From NCBI RefSeq assembly GCF_900101745.1, contig NZ_FNAD01000014.1, positions 104,489 through 168,488 on the forward strand: a DNA stretch of 64,000 nt, given 5' to 3'. Origin of the DNA: Glycomyces harbinensis (GTDB lineage Bacteria; Actinomycetota; Actinomycetes; Mycobacteriales; Micromonosporaceae). The position numbers and the translations under genes are program-made. Numbering within the stretch: position 1 is the first letter of the stretch; each line of letters begins with the position of its first letter. Below are positions 42,682 through 52,426 of this stretch, piece by piece. The notes beneath the pieces are model-generated. The model searched no databases. It was not told the origin of the DNA and saw nothing but the letters and a program-made list of their open reading frames with translations.

Positions 42682-43273
42682 CCTCGTCGACCGCCTCGGC
42701 CGCGCGCATGAACCGCGAGCGGCGCACGATCGAGGTGAGGATCGCGCCGACGGCCATGGCGACCATGATCGAGCCGATCATCACCTCGAAGTTCGGGCCC
42801 GCGATCCACGCCGCGAGCATGCCCAGCCCTACCGCGTACACCGACCACAGGACCGCCCCGAGGGCTGCCATCCGCACGTACGGGACCCCGGTCGAGCCGG
42901 CCGCCAGCCAGGCCAGGCCCGTGCGGCCGGCGGGCAGGAACCGCGCCACCACCGTCGCGCGGTAGGGATGCGCGACCATCGCCTGCTGTGCCGCGCCTTC
43001 GACCCGGACCGCCGTCCGGGCGATCAGGCTCTTGAGCACGCGCGGCCCGCGCCTGCGCCGCCCGGTGCGCAGGGCCTTGAACGCCTGGTACCCCAGGAAC
43101 TCGCTGAGCCACGACGCGCCCGCCGCTCCGGCCAGCACCAGCGCGATCAGCACCGGATCGCCGAAGACGAGGCCCACGGCGGTGGTCACGAAGGCCGAAC
43201 TCGGCATCATCGGTATGAAGAAGTCCGCGAGCACCACGCCGATGATGGCGAGCATCGCCCAGAAGAAGACCAT
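42668..43273 (-). CDS. DedA-family membrane protein
   Basis: 201-residue DedA/SNARE-associated (VTT) domain protein. The family core is visible: FFIPMMPSSAFVTTAVGLVF for the re-entrant loop, and RFLPAGRTGLAWLAAGSTGV, containing the conserved F-x-R-x-x-P-x-x-R signature (here VARFLPAGR). DedA proteins act in lipid-carrier (undecaprenyl phosphate or phospholipid) scrambling. The start at 43273 has AGGGA upstream. It overlaps the tail of the converging gene at 41488-42681 by 14 bases. Confidence 0.85.
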   Translation of the reverse strand: MVFFWAMLAIIGVVLADFFIPMMPSSAFVTTAVGLVFGDPVLIALVLAGAAGASWLSEFLGYQAFKALRTGRRRRGPRVLKSLIARTAVRVEGAAQQAMVAHPYRATVVARFLPAGRTGLAWLAAGSTGVPYVRMAALGAVLWSVYAVGLGMLAAWIAGPNFEVMIGSIMVAMAVGAILTSIVRRSRFMRAAEAVDEVTST

Positions 43274-43435
43274 GACGTCCCTAGTTCTCGGAGGTTCTCC
43301 GGGAGCGCAGACCGGCTCCCGTTCAGGTGTGGCATCACTGGACGTCTCAGTGGATCCGCACCCGCATCGGGCGCGTCCCCGACGCACCCCTGGAGCCTCT
43401 CATCCCCGCCGCCGCGCGCGGCGGCGGGCTAGGCG

Positions 43436-43708
43436 TCACCCGTTGCCGAAGCGCTCCGCGCTGCGCGCCTTCGCCTTGGCCGCCTCGACCTCCCGGTCGC
43501 GCGGCGGCGCCGCGGTCACCAGGGAGTCCAGGAGCTCCTGGGTGGCGGCGGCGACCGCCGCGACCGCCTTGTCGAAGGCCGCCTGGTTCGCCTGGGAGGG
43601 CTTCGTTGAGCCGCCGACCTTGCGGACGTACTGGAGCGCCGCCGCGGCGACCTCCTCGCTGGTGGCGGGCGGTTCGAGGTTGTTCAGGTTCTGAATGCTT
43701 CGGCACAT
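43436..43708 (-). CDS. DUF2277 family small protein
   Basis: 90-residue cytoplasmic protein opening with MCRSIQNLNNLEPPAT, the conserved start of the DUF2277 family, followed by two helices (SEEVAAAALQYVRKVGG and AAFDKAVAAVAAATQELLDS) and a charged tail. Family function unknown. It lies immediately downstream (59 bases) of the AidB-like gene on the same strand and may be co-transcribed. Confidence 0.85.
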   Translation of the reverse strand: MCRSIQNLNNLEPPATSEEVAAAALQYVRKVGGSTKPSQANQAAFDKAVAAVAAATQELLDSLVTAAPPRDREVEAAKAKARSAERFGNG

Positions 43709-43767
43709 GCCTCCAGGGTCGCACAGCGGTGCGACAACCGGGACATTCCCCGATCCCGGCGGACCGC

Positions 43768-45387
43768 TCAGACGTCCGGCAGGTGCCTGGCGACGATCGC
43801 GGCGGCGGCCGGGGTCGGCACCGCGCCGAAGCCCAGGCCTCGGTCGGGGCCGAGCCGCGAGGCGCAGAACGCGTCGGCGACGTCGGCGGGCGCGTGCCGG
43901 ACGAGCAGCGACGCCTGCAGCGCGAGGCCGAGGTCCTCGGTGAGGCGCCGCGCCCCCGCGGGTTCGACGCCCGCGGCGAGGGTCCGCTCGATCCGCCCCA
44001 GGTGCGCGGCGAGACGGGCGTCCGCGGCGGCCGCCGGTGCGATCTCGGCCAGGAACGCCTCGGCCGCTTCGGGGGCGGTAGCGAGCGCGCGCAGCACGTC
44101 GAGGCAGATGACGTTCCCCGAACCCTCCCAAATGGACAACAGCGGCTGCTCGCGGTAGCGCCGCGCCAGCGGCGCCTCCTCGATGTAGCCGTTGCCGCCC
44201 AGGCACTCCAGGGCTTCGGCGGCGTGCGCGGGACCCCGCTTGCACACCCAGTACTTGGCGACGGCGGTCGCCAGGCGCCGGAACGGGGCGTCGGCGGGCG
44301 TGTCGTAGGCCGCGGCCAGGCGCATCATGGTCGCGCTGGCCGCCTCGGACTCCACGCACAGGTCGGCGAGTACCTGCGTCATGAGCGGCTGGTCGACCAG
44401 GCGCGCGCCGAACGCGCTGCGGTGCGCGGCGTGCCAGGCGGCCTCGGCGCTGCTCTGGCGCATCCCGCCCGCGGTGGCGATGACGCAGTCGAGCCGGGTG
44501 TGGTTGACCATCTCGATGATGGTGGCGACGCCGCGGCCCTCGTCGCCCACGCGGTGCGCGAGGGCGTCGTGCAGTTCGATCTCGGCCGAGGCGTTCGAGC
44601 GGTTCCCGAGCTTGTCCTTCAAGCGCTGCAACCGGATCGCGTTGCGCGTGCCGTCGGGGAGGACCCGCGGCAGCAGGAAGCAGGTGAGGCCGCCGGGCGC
44701 CTGTGCGAGCACCAGGAACGCGTCGTTCATCGGCGCCGAGCAGAACCACTTGTGGCCGCGCAGCGCGTACATGCCGTCGGCCGTGGGCGTCGCGGCGGTG
44801 GTGTTGGCGCGCACGTCCGACCCGCCCTGCTTCTCGGTCATCGCCATGCCGACGAGCACGCCCGCCTTCGTCTGCGGCGGCCGCAGCCCCGGGTCGTACT
44901 CGGCGGCGGTGATGCGCGGCTCCCACTCGGCCGCCAGCTCGGGCGCCTTGCGCAGCGCGGGGACGGCGGCGTAGGTCATCGAGATCGGGCAGCAGTGCCC
45001 CGGCTCGATCTGGGCGAGCATCGACATCAGCACCGCCCTCGCCGCGTGGGCCCCCGGTCTCGGCTCGGCCCAAGGCGTCGCGTGGGCGCCGTACTCGACG
45101 GCCAGGCCCATGAAGCGGTGCCACGACGGGTGGAAGTCGACCTCGTCAACGCGGTTCCCGTACCGGTCGTGGGTGCGCAGCACCGGCGGGTACCGGTGGG
45201 CCTCCTCGGCCGCGCGCGCCGACTCCGCGGTCGCGAGGACGCCCCCGAGCCGCCGGGCCCGGTCGCCGATCCATCCGGCGCCCGACCGCTCGGCGGCCTC
45301 CCGCAGCGGCGCGTTCGCGTCGAACAGGTTCCGGTCCACCAGCGGCGGCTGGTTGAGGACGGCGTGGGTGTCGGCGGCTGCGGTCAT
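43768..45387 (-). CDS. aidB: AidB-like acyl-CoA dehydrogenase
   Basis: 539-residue flavoprotein of the acyl-CoA dehydrogenase superfamily, of the AidB type. Features: TEKQGGSDVRANTT (FAD/substrate loop), HKWFCSAPMNDAFLVLA, and ECLGGNGYIEE with a conserved late Glu, plus an extra C-terminal helical domain (about 440-539) as in Escherichia coli AidB. AidB is part of the adaptive response to alkylating agents and binds DNA; actual dehydrogenase substrate is unsettled. The start at 45387 was taken as the ATG closest to conserved sequence (VLNQPPLVDRNLFDAN). Confidence 0.88.
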   Translation of the reverse strand: MTAAADTHAVLNQPPLVDRNLFDANAPLREAAERSGAGWIGDRARRLGGVLATAESARAAEEAHRYPPVLRTHDRYGNRVDEVDFHPSWHRFMGLAVEYGAHATPWAEPRPGAHAARAVLMSMLAQIEPGHCCPISMTYAAVPALRKAPELAAEWEPRITAAEYDPGLRPPQTKAGVLVGMAMTEKQGGSDVRANTTAATPTADGMYALRGHKWFCSAPMNDAFLVLAQAPGGLTCFLLPRVLPDGTRNAIRLQRLKDKLGNRSNASAEIELHDALAHRVGDEGRGVATIIEMVNHTRLDCVIATAGGMRQSSAEAAWHAAHRSAFGARLVDQPLMTQVLADLCVESEAASATMMRLAAAYDTPADAPFRRLATAVAKYWVCKRGPAHAAEALECLGGNGYIEEAPLARRYREQPLLSIWEGSGNVICLDVLRALATAPEAAEAFLAEIAPAAAADARLAAHLGRIERTLAAGVEPAGARRLTEDLGLALQASLLVRHAPADVADAFCASRLGPDRGLGFGAVPTPAAAAIVARHLPDV

Positions 45388-45480
45388 CGCGCACTCCCTG
45401 GATCGGCGGATCCCACATCGTAGTGCCGCAGGGGCCCGAAAGGCCAACGCCCGCCCGAACCGCCGTGCGCCGCAATCGGT

Positions 45481-46077
45481 CTAGCGCCGCCGGGCCCGCA
45501 GGACCGTGTCGTGGGTGTGGTGCGTGCCCTCGGGCGGCGGCGTGACGCGCGGGCGGGTCTCGTTGACGACGATCGCCCATTCGCGGCCGAGGAACCGGGC
45601 GATGTCGGCGGGGTGGAGGTAGTCGTCGAAGTCGAAGCCGTGGTTCTCGCCGGAGTCCGGCGGCGCGGCGTGCCCGACGACCAGCAGGGTGCCTCCGGGC
45701 GCTACGGCGTCGAGCAGGCCGCGGACGGTGCACGAGCCGCCCGAGCGCAGGATCGGGTAGTACTGGGCCGAGACCAGGTCGAACGAGCCGACCGGGGGAG
45801 GAGCGGCCGCGAGGTCGCCCTGCGACCAGCTGACGCGGTCGGCGAGGTGCGCTCCGGCCGCGGCGGCCCGGTCGAGGGCGACGCGGGACAGGTCCACCGC
45901 GGTGACGTTCCAGCCCTGTTCGGCGAGCCAGATCGCGTCGCCGCCCTCACCGCAGCCGATGTCGAGCGCCTGCCCCGGCGTCAGGCCGCTCACCTCGGCC
46001 ACGAGCACGCCGTTGGGCCTGCCGCTGAACAGTTGATCGCGGCTCTCGTACCGCTCGTCCCAGAATCGCGCGTCCAT
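45481..46077 (-). CDS. Class I SAM-dependent methyltransferase (TehB/thiopurine type)
   Basis: 198-residue methyltransferase. The opening FWDERYESRDQLFSGRPNGVL is typical of the tellurite-resistance TehB-like subfamily, and motif I is ALDIGCGEGGDAIWLA. Motif II DLVSAQYYPIL follows. Small enzymes of this group methylate thiols, metalloids or small metabolites. Start chosen at the ATG at 46077, where the conserved sequence begins. Single gene, upstream of the AidB gene by 93 bases. Confidence 0.87.
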   Translation of the reverse strand: MDARFWDERYESRDQLFSGRPNGVLVAEVSGLTPGQALDIGCGEGGDAIWLAEQGWNVTAVDLSRVALDRAAAAGAHLADRVSWSQGDLAAAPPPVGSFDLVSAQYYPILRSGGSCTVRGLLDAVAPGGTLLVVGHAAPPDSGENHGFDFDDYLHPADIARFLGREWAIVVNETRPRVTPPPEGTHHTHDTVLRARRR

Positions 46078-46204
46078 GGCGTCCCGCCTTCCCTCGTCGA
46101 CTCGACAATGCCGCAAACCGAGGCGATCTGGCAAGTTTTCTTGCCGGAACGGCAATTCGACACTCGTTCGGGCCGCGCGAAGGCCGTCGAGCCGAGAGCG
46201 GTCG

Positions 46205-47425
46205 CTAACGTGCTTCGAACGGGGCTTCCGTGGATCGGTAGAGCAGGTGCTGCTCGATCACGCCGTAGACCACGAGTGCGGCGAGCGCGATGCCGGTCAC
46301 CACCATCGCGCCCGGGACGGTGATGGCGGGGGCGAGGATCGCCGCGCCGACGGCGATCGCGGCGGTGACGAACTTGGCCGCCACATGGCCGGCGGCGATC
46401 CCGCGTTCGCTCACCGACTCGATCAGCAACGTCGTGACGAGGAAGACCGCGACGGCGACCGCGGGAACGAGGGCGACCGTGCGGTCGCTGAGGTGGACGT
46501 GCGCGGGATCGGTGATCCGCGCGACCGCCAGTGCGATGCCGGCCCCGAGCGCGGCGACCGACGCGAACACCGCGTAGTGCGCGTACGCCCACACAAAGAC
46601 GGTGACCGGTCCGCGGTCGAAGGCGTGGCCGCCGCTGAAGTCGAAGTAGATCCACCACATCGAGAACACGACGACGAGCCCGGCGGCGGCGAGGGTGAGC
46701 AGCGGCGCGGTGTCGAAGTCGAGCCCGGAGTCGACGGCGCCGGAGACCGCGATCGTCGCCGCGGCGACGGCCTCGCCGAGGACGATGATCGTGAACAGGC
46801 CGTAGCGCTCCTTGAGGTGGCCCCAGTGCCCGCCCAGCCGCGGGTTCCAGCGGGCGATGAGCGGAATCGCGAGATCGACGGCGAACCAGGCGATCCACGC
46901 CTCGACGCGCCATTCCATGGGGACGAGGAGGAACGCGACCCAGCCCACCTGGACGAGCGTGGTGAGCACGATGATCCGGCCCGCGAGCGGGCGCATCACC
47001 GGATCGCCGGCGCGGTAGACCCTGGCCCACTGGACGACGTACGCCAACCGCATGACCACATAGGAGACGACGAAGATGCGGAAGTCAAGGTGCGCGGCCT
47101 GCGGGACGCCGGCCGCGAGGCCGAGCGACCCGGCGATCATGACCATCATGAGCAGGCGGTAGGGCACGTCGTCGGTGTCGAAGAAGTTCGCGAACCACGT
47201 GAACGAGACCCAGATCCACCAGATCGCGGCGAACGCGAAGACGTAACCGAGGAGGCCTTCTCCCAAGTGGCCCTCGGCGGCCGCGTGCTCGAACTGGGAG
47301 GCGGTCTGCGCGACGGCGACGACGAATGAGAGGTCGAAGAACAGCTCGAGCCAGGTGGCCTGCCGATGGCCCTCGGTGTGGTCGCGGGTCGCGATCGGCA
47401 CCCGCCAGCGTTTCGCCTCCACCAT
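46205..47425 (-). CDS. ltrA: Low temperature requirement protein A (LtrA) family membrane protein
   Basis: 406-residue integral membrane protein with about 11 predicted helices. The family signature ELFFDLSFVVAVAQTASQF is present at residues 27-45, and a second one, ERYGLFTIIVLGEAVAAAT, in the middle. LtrA was named for a cold-growth phenotype in Listeria; the molecular function is unknown. Starts with ATG at 47425 preceded by GGGAGG. Monocistronic as judged by spacing to both neighbours. Confidence 0.9.
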   Translation of the reverse strand: MVEAKRWRVPIATRDHTEGHRQATWLELFFDLSFVVAVAQTASQFEHAAAEGHLGEGLLGYVFAFAAIWWIWVSFTWFANFFDTDDVPYRLLMMVMIAGSLGLAAGVPQAAHLDFRIFVVSYVVMRLAYVVQWARVYRAGDPVMRPLAGRIIVLTTLVQVGWVAFLLVPMEWRVEAWIAWFAVDLAIPLIARWNPRLGGHWGHLKERYGLFTIIVLGEAVAAATIAVSGAVDSGLDFDTAPLLTLAAAGLVVVFSMWWIYFDFSGGHAFDRGPVTVFVWAYAHYAVFASVAALGAGIALAVARITDPAHVHLSDRTVALVPAVAVAVFLVTTLLIESVSERGIAAGHVAAKFVTAAIAVGAAILAPAITVPGAMVVTGIALAALVVYGVIEQHLLYRSTEAPFEAR

Positions 47426-47500
47426 GACGCTTCCTCCCTTGAGGCCACGAGGTCAGCGCACAGTATCGCCCTCGCCGACCGGGCCCGCCGCCGGATCGGC

Positions 47501-48364
47501 TCACCAGGCGGCGTTCGCGTCGTTCTGGGCCTCGCCGATCGCCTCGCGGATCTCGGCTTCGAGGCCGCGTCGCCCTTCGTCGCCGAACAGGGAGGTGCGC
47601 ATGAACGTGAGGGTCCGCAACCGCCCGTACCGGTCCACCGTGGCGCGGCACAGGCCGCTGTCGGAGTAGGCCTCGCACCGGTACGAACCGCCCGCGTTCG
47701 CGCCCGTGCCGATCTGGGGGAACGAGTCGTGCAGGCCCAGTTCCTTCGCGCGGGCCCACCGCTGTTTCTCGGCGGCCACCCAGGCGCGCACGACGGCGGT
47801 CCCGATCGACTTGCCGCCCATGCGCTCCACGCCGCGCATCAGTTCGAGCGCGCGCAGCGTGCCGTCGAGCCGGAGCGTCACCGCCGCCGCCGACTCCGCG
47901 TCGCGGGCGGTGAACTCGGGCTGCGGCGCCGGGCGCTCCTGCTCGGCCGCACCGGCGCCGACCAGCGTCCTGGACGCCTTCTCGACGGTCCGCTCGGCTC
48001 GCGCGCGAAAGCCCGGGTGCATCTTGGCGATCTCGCGGATGACGAGGTGCTGCGCGGTGAGGATCTGCCGCGGTTTGATCCCGCCGGGCGGCCCCCCTTG
48101 CGCGGACGAGCGGAGCACCCGGCTCACCCCTCCCGCGTACTGCGGGTGCCGGGCGGCGACCTGCTCGATGAGGTCCTCCAGCTCGTCGTCGGAGGGGTGC
48201 CTGCCGAGATGGTGGGCCAGCGCGAGGTCGTACACGCGGTTCACGGTGTCGCGGTAGGCGAGGCGTTCGTCGTCGGGCAGTCTCCGGTACGCGACGCGGG
48301 CATCGCGGTCGCCGGTCTGGATGTACGAGGCGAGCGCCGCCGGGCCGGGCACGGGTCGGGGCAT
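47501..48364 (-). CDS. Actinobacterial protein of unknown function
   Basis: 287-residue soluble protein. The N-terminal half is helical (DDERLAYRDTVNRVYDLALA, DELEDLIEQVAARHP), with a basic patch near GGIKPRQILTAQHLVIREIA. The C-terminal part (SYRCEAYSDSGLCRATVDRY, then GRLRTLTFMRTSLFGDEGR) has a beta-hairpin-then-helix look reminiscent of YbaB/EbfC nucleoid proteins, a weak resemblance only. Two Cys (about 233 and 241). No known catalytic motif. Its start is within an isolated ATG at 48364 with no strong ribosome site. Confidence 0.65.
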   Translation of the reverse strand: MPRPVPGPAALASYIQTGDRDARVAYRRLPDDERLAYRDTVNRVYDLALAHHLGRHPSDDELEDLIEQVAARHPQYAGGVSRVLRSSAQGGPPGGIKPRQILTAQHLVIREIAKMHPGFRARAERTVEKASRTLVGAGAAEQERPAPQPEFTARDAESAAAVTLRLDGTLRALELMRGVERMGGKSIGTAVVRAWVAAEKQRWARAKELGLHDSFPQIGTGANAGGSYRCEAYSDSGLCRATVDRYGRLRTLTFMRTSLFGDEGRRGLEAEIREAIGEAQNDANAAW

Positions 48365-48509
48365 CGGCGTCCTTGTTCTGGGCGGGTCACCGCTGGGGCG
48401 ACGGTCGAACGGTCGGGCGAGTGTGGTCGCTCGGAATCCCGATGAGTGTACGAGACGGCGGCCAGCCGGCCGGGGGACCGAATCACGGGTCCCCTTGCCG
48501 GACAGGGCC

Positions 48510-49034
48510 TCAGCGAGGAGTGCCGATGCGAACGGCGGCGGTCCAGTCGTGCAGCCACTGCGGGATCACGAGCGAGTCGGGGAAGCCGCCGGCGAGCCGT
48601 TCGAGCTCGTCGTGGTCGACCGATCCGCCGCCGCGCTTGAGGAACCGGGTCCGCACATGGGCCTGGGCGTACACGGTCTCGCCGGACCGGAACGTCTGCT
48701 CGATGAAGCCCCAGCGGTCGTCGAAGCCGATGACCCGCGTGTGGACCTCGAACCGCTGCCACGGCTGGAGCGACTTGCGGTAGGTGATCGTCTGCCCGGC
48801 CACGACCGGGTACCAGCCCTGGCTGCGGATCTTCGCCCAGAACCCCGAGCGGAGCAGCAGGTCCAGGCGGCCGACGTCCATGATCGTCAGGTACTTGCCG
48901 TTGGTCATGTGCCCCAGCGGATCGAGGTCGGTGGGGACCACCCGGAACGGGGTCACGGCCGTGTCCCAGATTTCGATCGGGTCCCGGCGCCGCGACCTGA
49001 GCCAGAGCCCCAGCAGGCGGAAGTAGAGGTTCAT
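48510..49034 (-). CDS. Acyl-CoA thioesterase-like hotdog protein
   Basis: 174-residue hotdog-fold protein of the 4HBT type. The active-site stretch PTDLDPLGHMTNGKYLTIMD (residues about 34-53) carries the conserved Asp and a His in the LGHMTNG turn. Basic N-terminal segment (LRSRRRDP). Homologues hydrolyse short acyl-CoA thioesters. Start at 49034 rather than 49082 because the latter would add a segment outside the fold. Substrate unknown. Confidence 0.83.
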   Translation of the reverse strand: MNLYFRLLGLWLRSRRRDPIEIWDTAVTPFRVVPTDLDPLGHMTNGKYLTIMDVGRLDLLLRSGFWAKIRSQGWYPVVAGQTITYRKSLQPWQRFEVHTRVIGFDDRWGFIEQTFRSGETVYAQAHVRTRFLKRGGGSVDHDELERLAGGFPDSLVIPQWLHDWTAAVRIGTPR

Positions 49035-49128
49035 CGGCGCACCACCGAACATCGGAGACAACAAGTTACTTGAGAGTAGCAAACGGTCCCGGCCGCGGAC
49101 CGCCCGGCGGCCGGACCGGGACGCCCGA

Positions 49129-49593
49129 TCAGGCCTCCTCGGCCAGGTGGGCGCGGATGCCCTCGACGACGAGGGCGTGGTCGTCCATCGACGACAGGCC
49201 GGAGGCGGTCGCCGCCGCGACCACGCCGACGCCGCGCACGCGGATCGGGAAGGAGCCGCCGGTGACCGCGTACTCGGGACCGAGCCAGCCGGTGGCCATG
49301 GGATCGACGCCCTTGGCGGTCATCCGCTCCTTCGCCAGCGCGCTGCTGGACTCCAGGCGCAGGACGACCGCGGACTTGCGGGCGATCCACGACTCCTGGT
49401 CGGGCGCGCTCCCCGGCAGGGCCGCGCGGAACAGGATCAGGCCGGGGCGGCGGATGTCGATGCCGACCTCGTGCCCGGCCTCCTTGGCGATCGCGGTGAT
49501 GCGCGAGCCCAGCCGCCACGCGGCGTCGTGGTCGAACGAGGGGAAGACCAGCTCCGCCTCCTGGCGTTCGAGCTCGGTGATCAGGTCGGTCAT
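49129..49593 (-). CDS. UPF0303/GlcG-like heme-degrading domain protein
   Basis: 154-residue protein of the UPF0303 family (GlcG/HbpS-like alpha-beta fold). Conserved family elements: FDHDAAWRLGSRITAIA, IDIRRPGLILFRAALPG, WIARKSAVVLR and GGSFPIRVRGVGVVAAATAS. HbpS-like relatives bind or degrade haem, but in UPF0303 proteins this has not been shown. ATG at 49593 has a GGACGTG leader without a good ribosome site. Downstream of the MFS gene on the same strand. Confidence 0.85.
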   Translation of the reverse strand: MTDLITELERQEAELVFPSFDHDAAWRLGSRITAIAKEAGHEVGIDIRRPGLILFRAALPGSAPDQESWIARKSAVVLRLESSSALAKERMTAKGVDPMATGWLGPEYAVTGGSFPIRVRGVGVVAAATASGLSSMDDHALVVEGIRAHLAEEA

Positions 49594-49697
49594 CGGTGCA
49601 CGTCCTTCGCGTCGGGGCGGCCGGCGCGCTCGACGCGTCGGCCGCCTCAAAGATACGGAGTCGCGCCGCGGCGGGCACCGCGAACGCGTGGGCGACC

Positions 49698-51089
49698 CTA
49701 CACCGGGACCTGCTCGCGGGTCTCGGCCTCGTCGACCGTGGCGCGGTAGCGCGCGCTGAGCCGGCGGTACTGCGGGGAGAGCATCGCGACGACGCCGAGC
49801 GCGATGCATCCGAGCCCCGCCAGGAGCAGCAGCAGCGCGATGCCGCGCGCGTCGCCGGTGCCCAGCAGCCACTCCCATTGCCGCTGACCGGCATCGGTCC
49901 GCATGTACGGGATGACCACCAGCTCGGCGAGCGGCGCGATCATCAGTGCGGTGATCGGCGCGGCGGCGGCCTCGAACGTCATCGCGAAGCCGAACACGCG
50001 GCCCTGCTTCTCGTAGGGCACGACGCGCTGGATGACCGTCTGCTCGGCGGCCTCGGCCGCGGGCATCAGCGCCATGAACAGCCAGACGCCGACGATGTAC
50101 AGCCAGCCCAGTTCGCGGATCGTCGAGATCGCGCCCGCGAAGCCGAGGGCGACGACCACGATCAGGATGGTGCGGATCGGGTTCTTCCCGACCCCCTTCT
50201 TGGCGACGACGGCGCCGCCGACGATGAAGCCCGTCGAGGCCAGCGCGAACACGAAGCCCCAGCCCTCCACGCCGTACATGTCGATGCCGTACGGGTCCAT
50301 GACCGCCATGGCGACGCCGCTGAACAGGTTGTTGAGCATCGTGAACAGGACCAGCGCGAGCAGGCCCGGTACCGCCCGCACCGCGAGCCACCCGCCGCGG
50401 ACGTCCACCAGGGCGGTCGTCGTCTCCGACCCGGCGGCCCGCTCTTCGGGGATGCGCAGCGGCACGAGGTGCACGAGGGTCAGCGCGAGCGCGACGATGC
50501 CGATCAGGAGCGTCCACCCCATGCCCAGGAAGCCGACCGACAGGCCGCTGAAGACGCTCGTCACCAGCATCGCGACCCCTTGGACGGCGCCGACCATGCC
50601 GTTCGCGTTCCCGTGCCGCTCTTCGGGCACCAGCAGCGTGACGGTGGTCGACAGGGCGATGCCCCGCAGCTGCTCCACCACCGACCCGGCGAGCAGGACC
50701 ACGGCGAAGATCCAGAACCAGGGCAGTCCGAGGTCCGCGATCCGTTCCTCGCCGACGGCGATGAAGAACAGCGCGTCGAGGACGAAGACCGCGAGGGCGG
50801 CGAGGGTCGCCCACACCATGACGGCCTTCTTGCGGAACCGGTCGACCAGCGTCCCGAAGAGCATGCTGAACAGCGAAATGAAGATCATGTACGACGCGCC
50901 GATGACGCCGGTGGCGATCACGTTGCGCGTCTCGACGTAGATCCAGAACGTCAGCGCGAACCACAGGAAGCTCGTCGTGACGTTGGCGACCGCGGTGTTC
51001 ACCAGCACGTGGAGGAAGGTCCGGAAGCCGTCCCGGGGGACCGTCCTGCTGGGTCCGGCGGCACCGTCCGGGGGCGTCTGGGTCATCAC
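49698..51089 (-). CDS. MFS transporter (exporter type)
   Basis: 463-residue major facilitator with 12 predicted helices and the loop 2-3 motif LFGTLVDRFRKKAVMVWA. The pattern (MFS_1/enterobactin-exporter like, long loop around residue 205-235) fits drug or siderophore efflux. Its ATG overlaps the stop of the ECF42 sigma gene (51086-51089), so it is translated as part of the YCII-sigma-MFS operon. Substrate unknown; co-regulation with an ECF42 system suggests a stress or antibiotic link. Confidence 0.88.
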   Translation of the reverse strand: MMTQTPPDGAAGPSRTVPRDGFRTFLHVLVNTAVANVTTSFLWFALTFWIYVETRNVIATGVIGASYMIFISLFSMLFGTLVDRFRKKAVMVWATLAALAVFVLDALFFIAVGEERIADLGLPWFWIFAVVLLAGSVVEQLRGIALSTTVTLLVPEERHGNANGMVGAVQGVAMLVTSVFSGLSVGFLGMGWTLLIGIVALALTLVHLVPLRIPEERAAGSETTTALVDVRGGWLAVRAVPGLLALVLFTMLNNLFSGVAMAVMDPYGIDMYGVEGWGFVFALASTGFIVGGAVVAKKGVGKNPIRTILIVVVALGFAGAISTIRELGWLYIVGVWLFMALMPAAEAAEQTVIQRVVPYEKQGRVFGFAMTFEAAAAPITALMIAPLAELVVIPYMRTDAGQRQWEWLLGTGDARGIALLLLLAGLGCIALGVVAMLSPQYRRLSARYRATVDEAETREQVPV

Positions 51090-52426
51090 GGTCGTCCTTT
51101 CAAGGGGTTCGGCTCCCGGTCCCGCCGCGGGCCCGGTTCCTCAAGATCGTCTTTCCCGATATGACCGCGCGGGGGCGCGGAACTCATCGGTCGCGGCGCC
51201 GGTAACCCCGGCTGGCCGCGGCGCCGCGTCAGATAGGCGGTCTCGGCGGTGTTGCCCGCCAGTTCGATCGCCCGGTCGTAGGCCGCGCGCGAGAGCGCGC
51301 TGCGGCCCAGTCGGCGCAGCAGGTCGGCGCGGGTCGCGTGGTAGGCGTGGTAGCCGTCGAGCGGCAGGCGGTCCACGATCGCGAGCGCCGCCTCCGGGCC
51401 GTCGACCTCGGCGACCGCGACGGCCCGGTTGAGGGCGACGATCGGGGAGGGGTCGAGGCGCACGAGCAGGTCGTAGAGGGCCAGGATCTGCGACCAGTCG
51501 GTGTCGCGCATGTCGAGCGCGGAGGTGTGGACGGCGTTGACCGCCGCGAGGATCTGGTACCGGCCCGGGGCTGCTCCGGAGGCCAGGCGCTCGCGAACCA
51601 GCCGGTGCCCTTCGGCGATGAGCGCCGCGTCCCAGGCCCCGCGGTCCTGCTCGCCGAGGGGGACCAGTTCGCCGCTCGCCGAGACGCGGGCGGTGCGGCG
51701 GGCCTCGGTGAGGAGCATCAGCGCGAGCAGCCCGGCCGCCTCGCCGTCCGCCGGCATGAGGTCGCGGATCAGGCGGGCGAGCCGGATCGCCTCGGCGGTC
51801 AGATCGCGGCGCACCGGATCGGCGTCGGGCCCGGTCGCCAGGTAGCCCTCGTTGAAGACGAGGAAGAGGACGGCGAGCACGCCGGAGACGCGGGCGGGGA
51901 GGTCCGTCGCGGACGGCACCCGGTACGGGATGCGGGCCGCTTTGATCTTGGCCTTCGCGCGGGTGATCCGCTGCCCCATGGCGCTCTCCTGCACCAGGAA
52001 CGCACGGGCGATCTCGGGCACGGTCAGTCCGCCGACCATGCGCAGCGTCAGCGCCACGCGGGTCTCCGTCGCGAGCGCGGGGTGGCAGCAGGTGAAGATC
52101 AGCCGGAGCCGCTCGTCCTCGATGGCGCCGTGCGGTTCGGGCGTGTCGCCGTACATCGCCTGCGCCTCCTCCTGCTTGCCGCCGCGTTTGCGCTCGCGCC
52201 GGATCCGGTCGACGGCCTTGCGGTTGGCGGTGGTCGTGAGCCAGGCGCCGGGGGCGGGCGGCACGCCGTCGCCCGGCCACCGCTCGACGGCGGTCGCGAA
52301 CGCCTCGGCGGCCGCCTCTTCGGCGATGTCGAGGTCGCCGAACCGCTTGGTGAGGGAGGCGACGATCCGGGCCCACTCCTCGCGGTGGACCCGGGCGATC
52401 GCCTCTCGGATGTCGGCCGCGTTCAC
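51086..52426 (-). CDS. ECF42-type RNA polymerase sigma factor (DUF6596)
   Basis: 446-residue sigma factor. Sigma region 2 (DIAEEAAAEAFATAVERWPG) and region 4 (GGLTVPEIARAFLVQESAMG, QRITRAKAKIK) lie in the first 170 residues; a long C-terminal TPR-like extension (about 180-430, DUF6596) replaces an anti-sigma factor, the mark of ECF42. The GTG at 52426 overlaps the stop of the YCII gene (GTGA) and is preferred over an upstream ATG at 52459. ECF42 sigmas are regularly encoded with DGPF/YCII proteins, as here. Confidence 0.92.
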   Translation of the reverse strand: MNAADIREAIARVHREEWARIVASLTKRFGDLDIAEEAAAEAFATAVERWPGDGVPPAPGAWLTTTANRKAVDRIRRERKRGGKQEEAQAMYGDTPEPHGAIEDERLRLIFTCCHPALATETRVALTLRMVGGLTVPEIARAFLVQESAMGQRITRAKAKIKAARIPYRVPSATDLPARVSGVLAVLFLVFNEGYLATGPDADPVRRDLTAEAIRLARLIRDLMPADGEAAGLLALMLLTEARRTARVSASGELVPLGEQDRGAWDAALIAEGHRLVRERLASGAAPGRYQILAAVNAVHTSALDMRDTDWSQILALYDLLVRLDPSPIVALNRAVAVAEVDGPEAALAIVDRLPLDGYHAYHATRADLLRRLGRSALSRAAYDRAIELAGNTAETAYLTRRRGQPGLPAPRPMSSAPPRGHIGKDDLEEPGPRRDREPNPLKGRP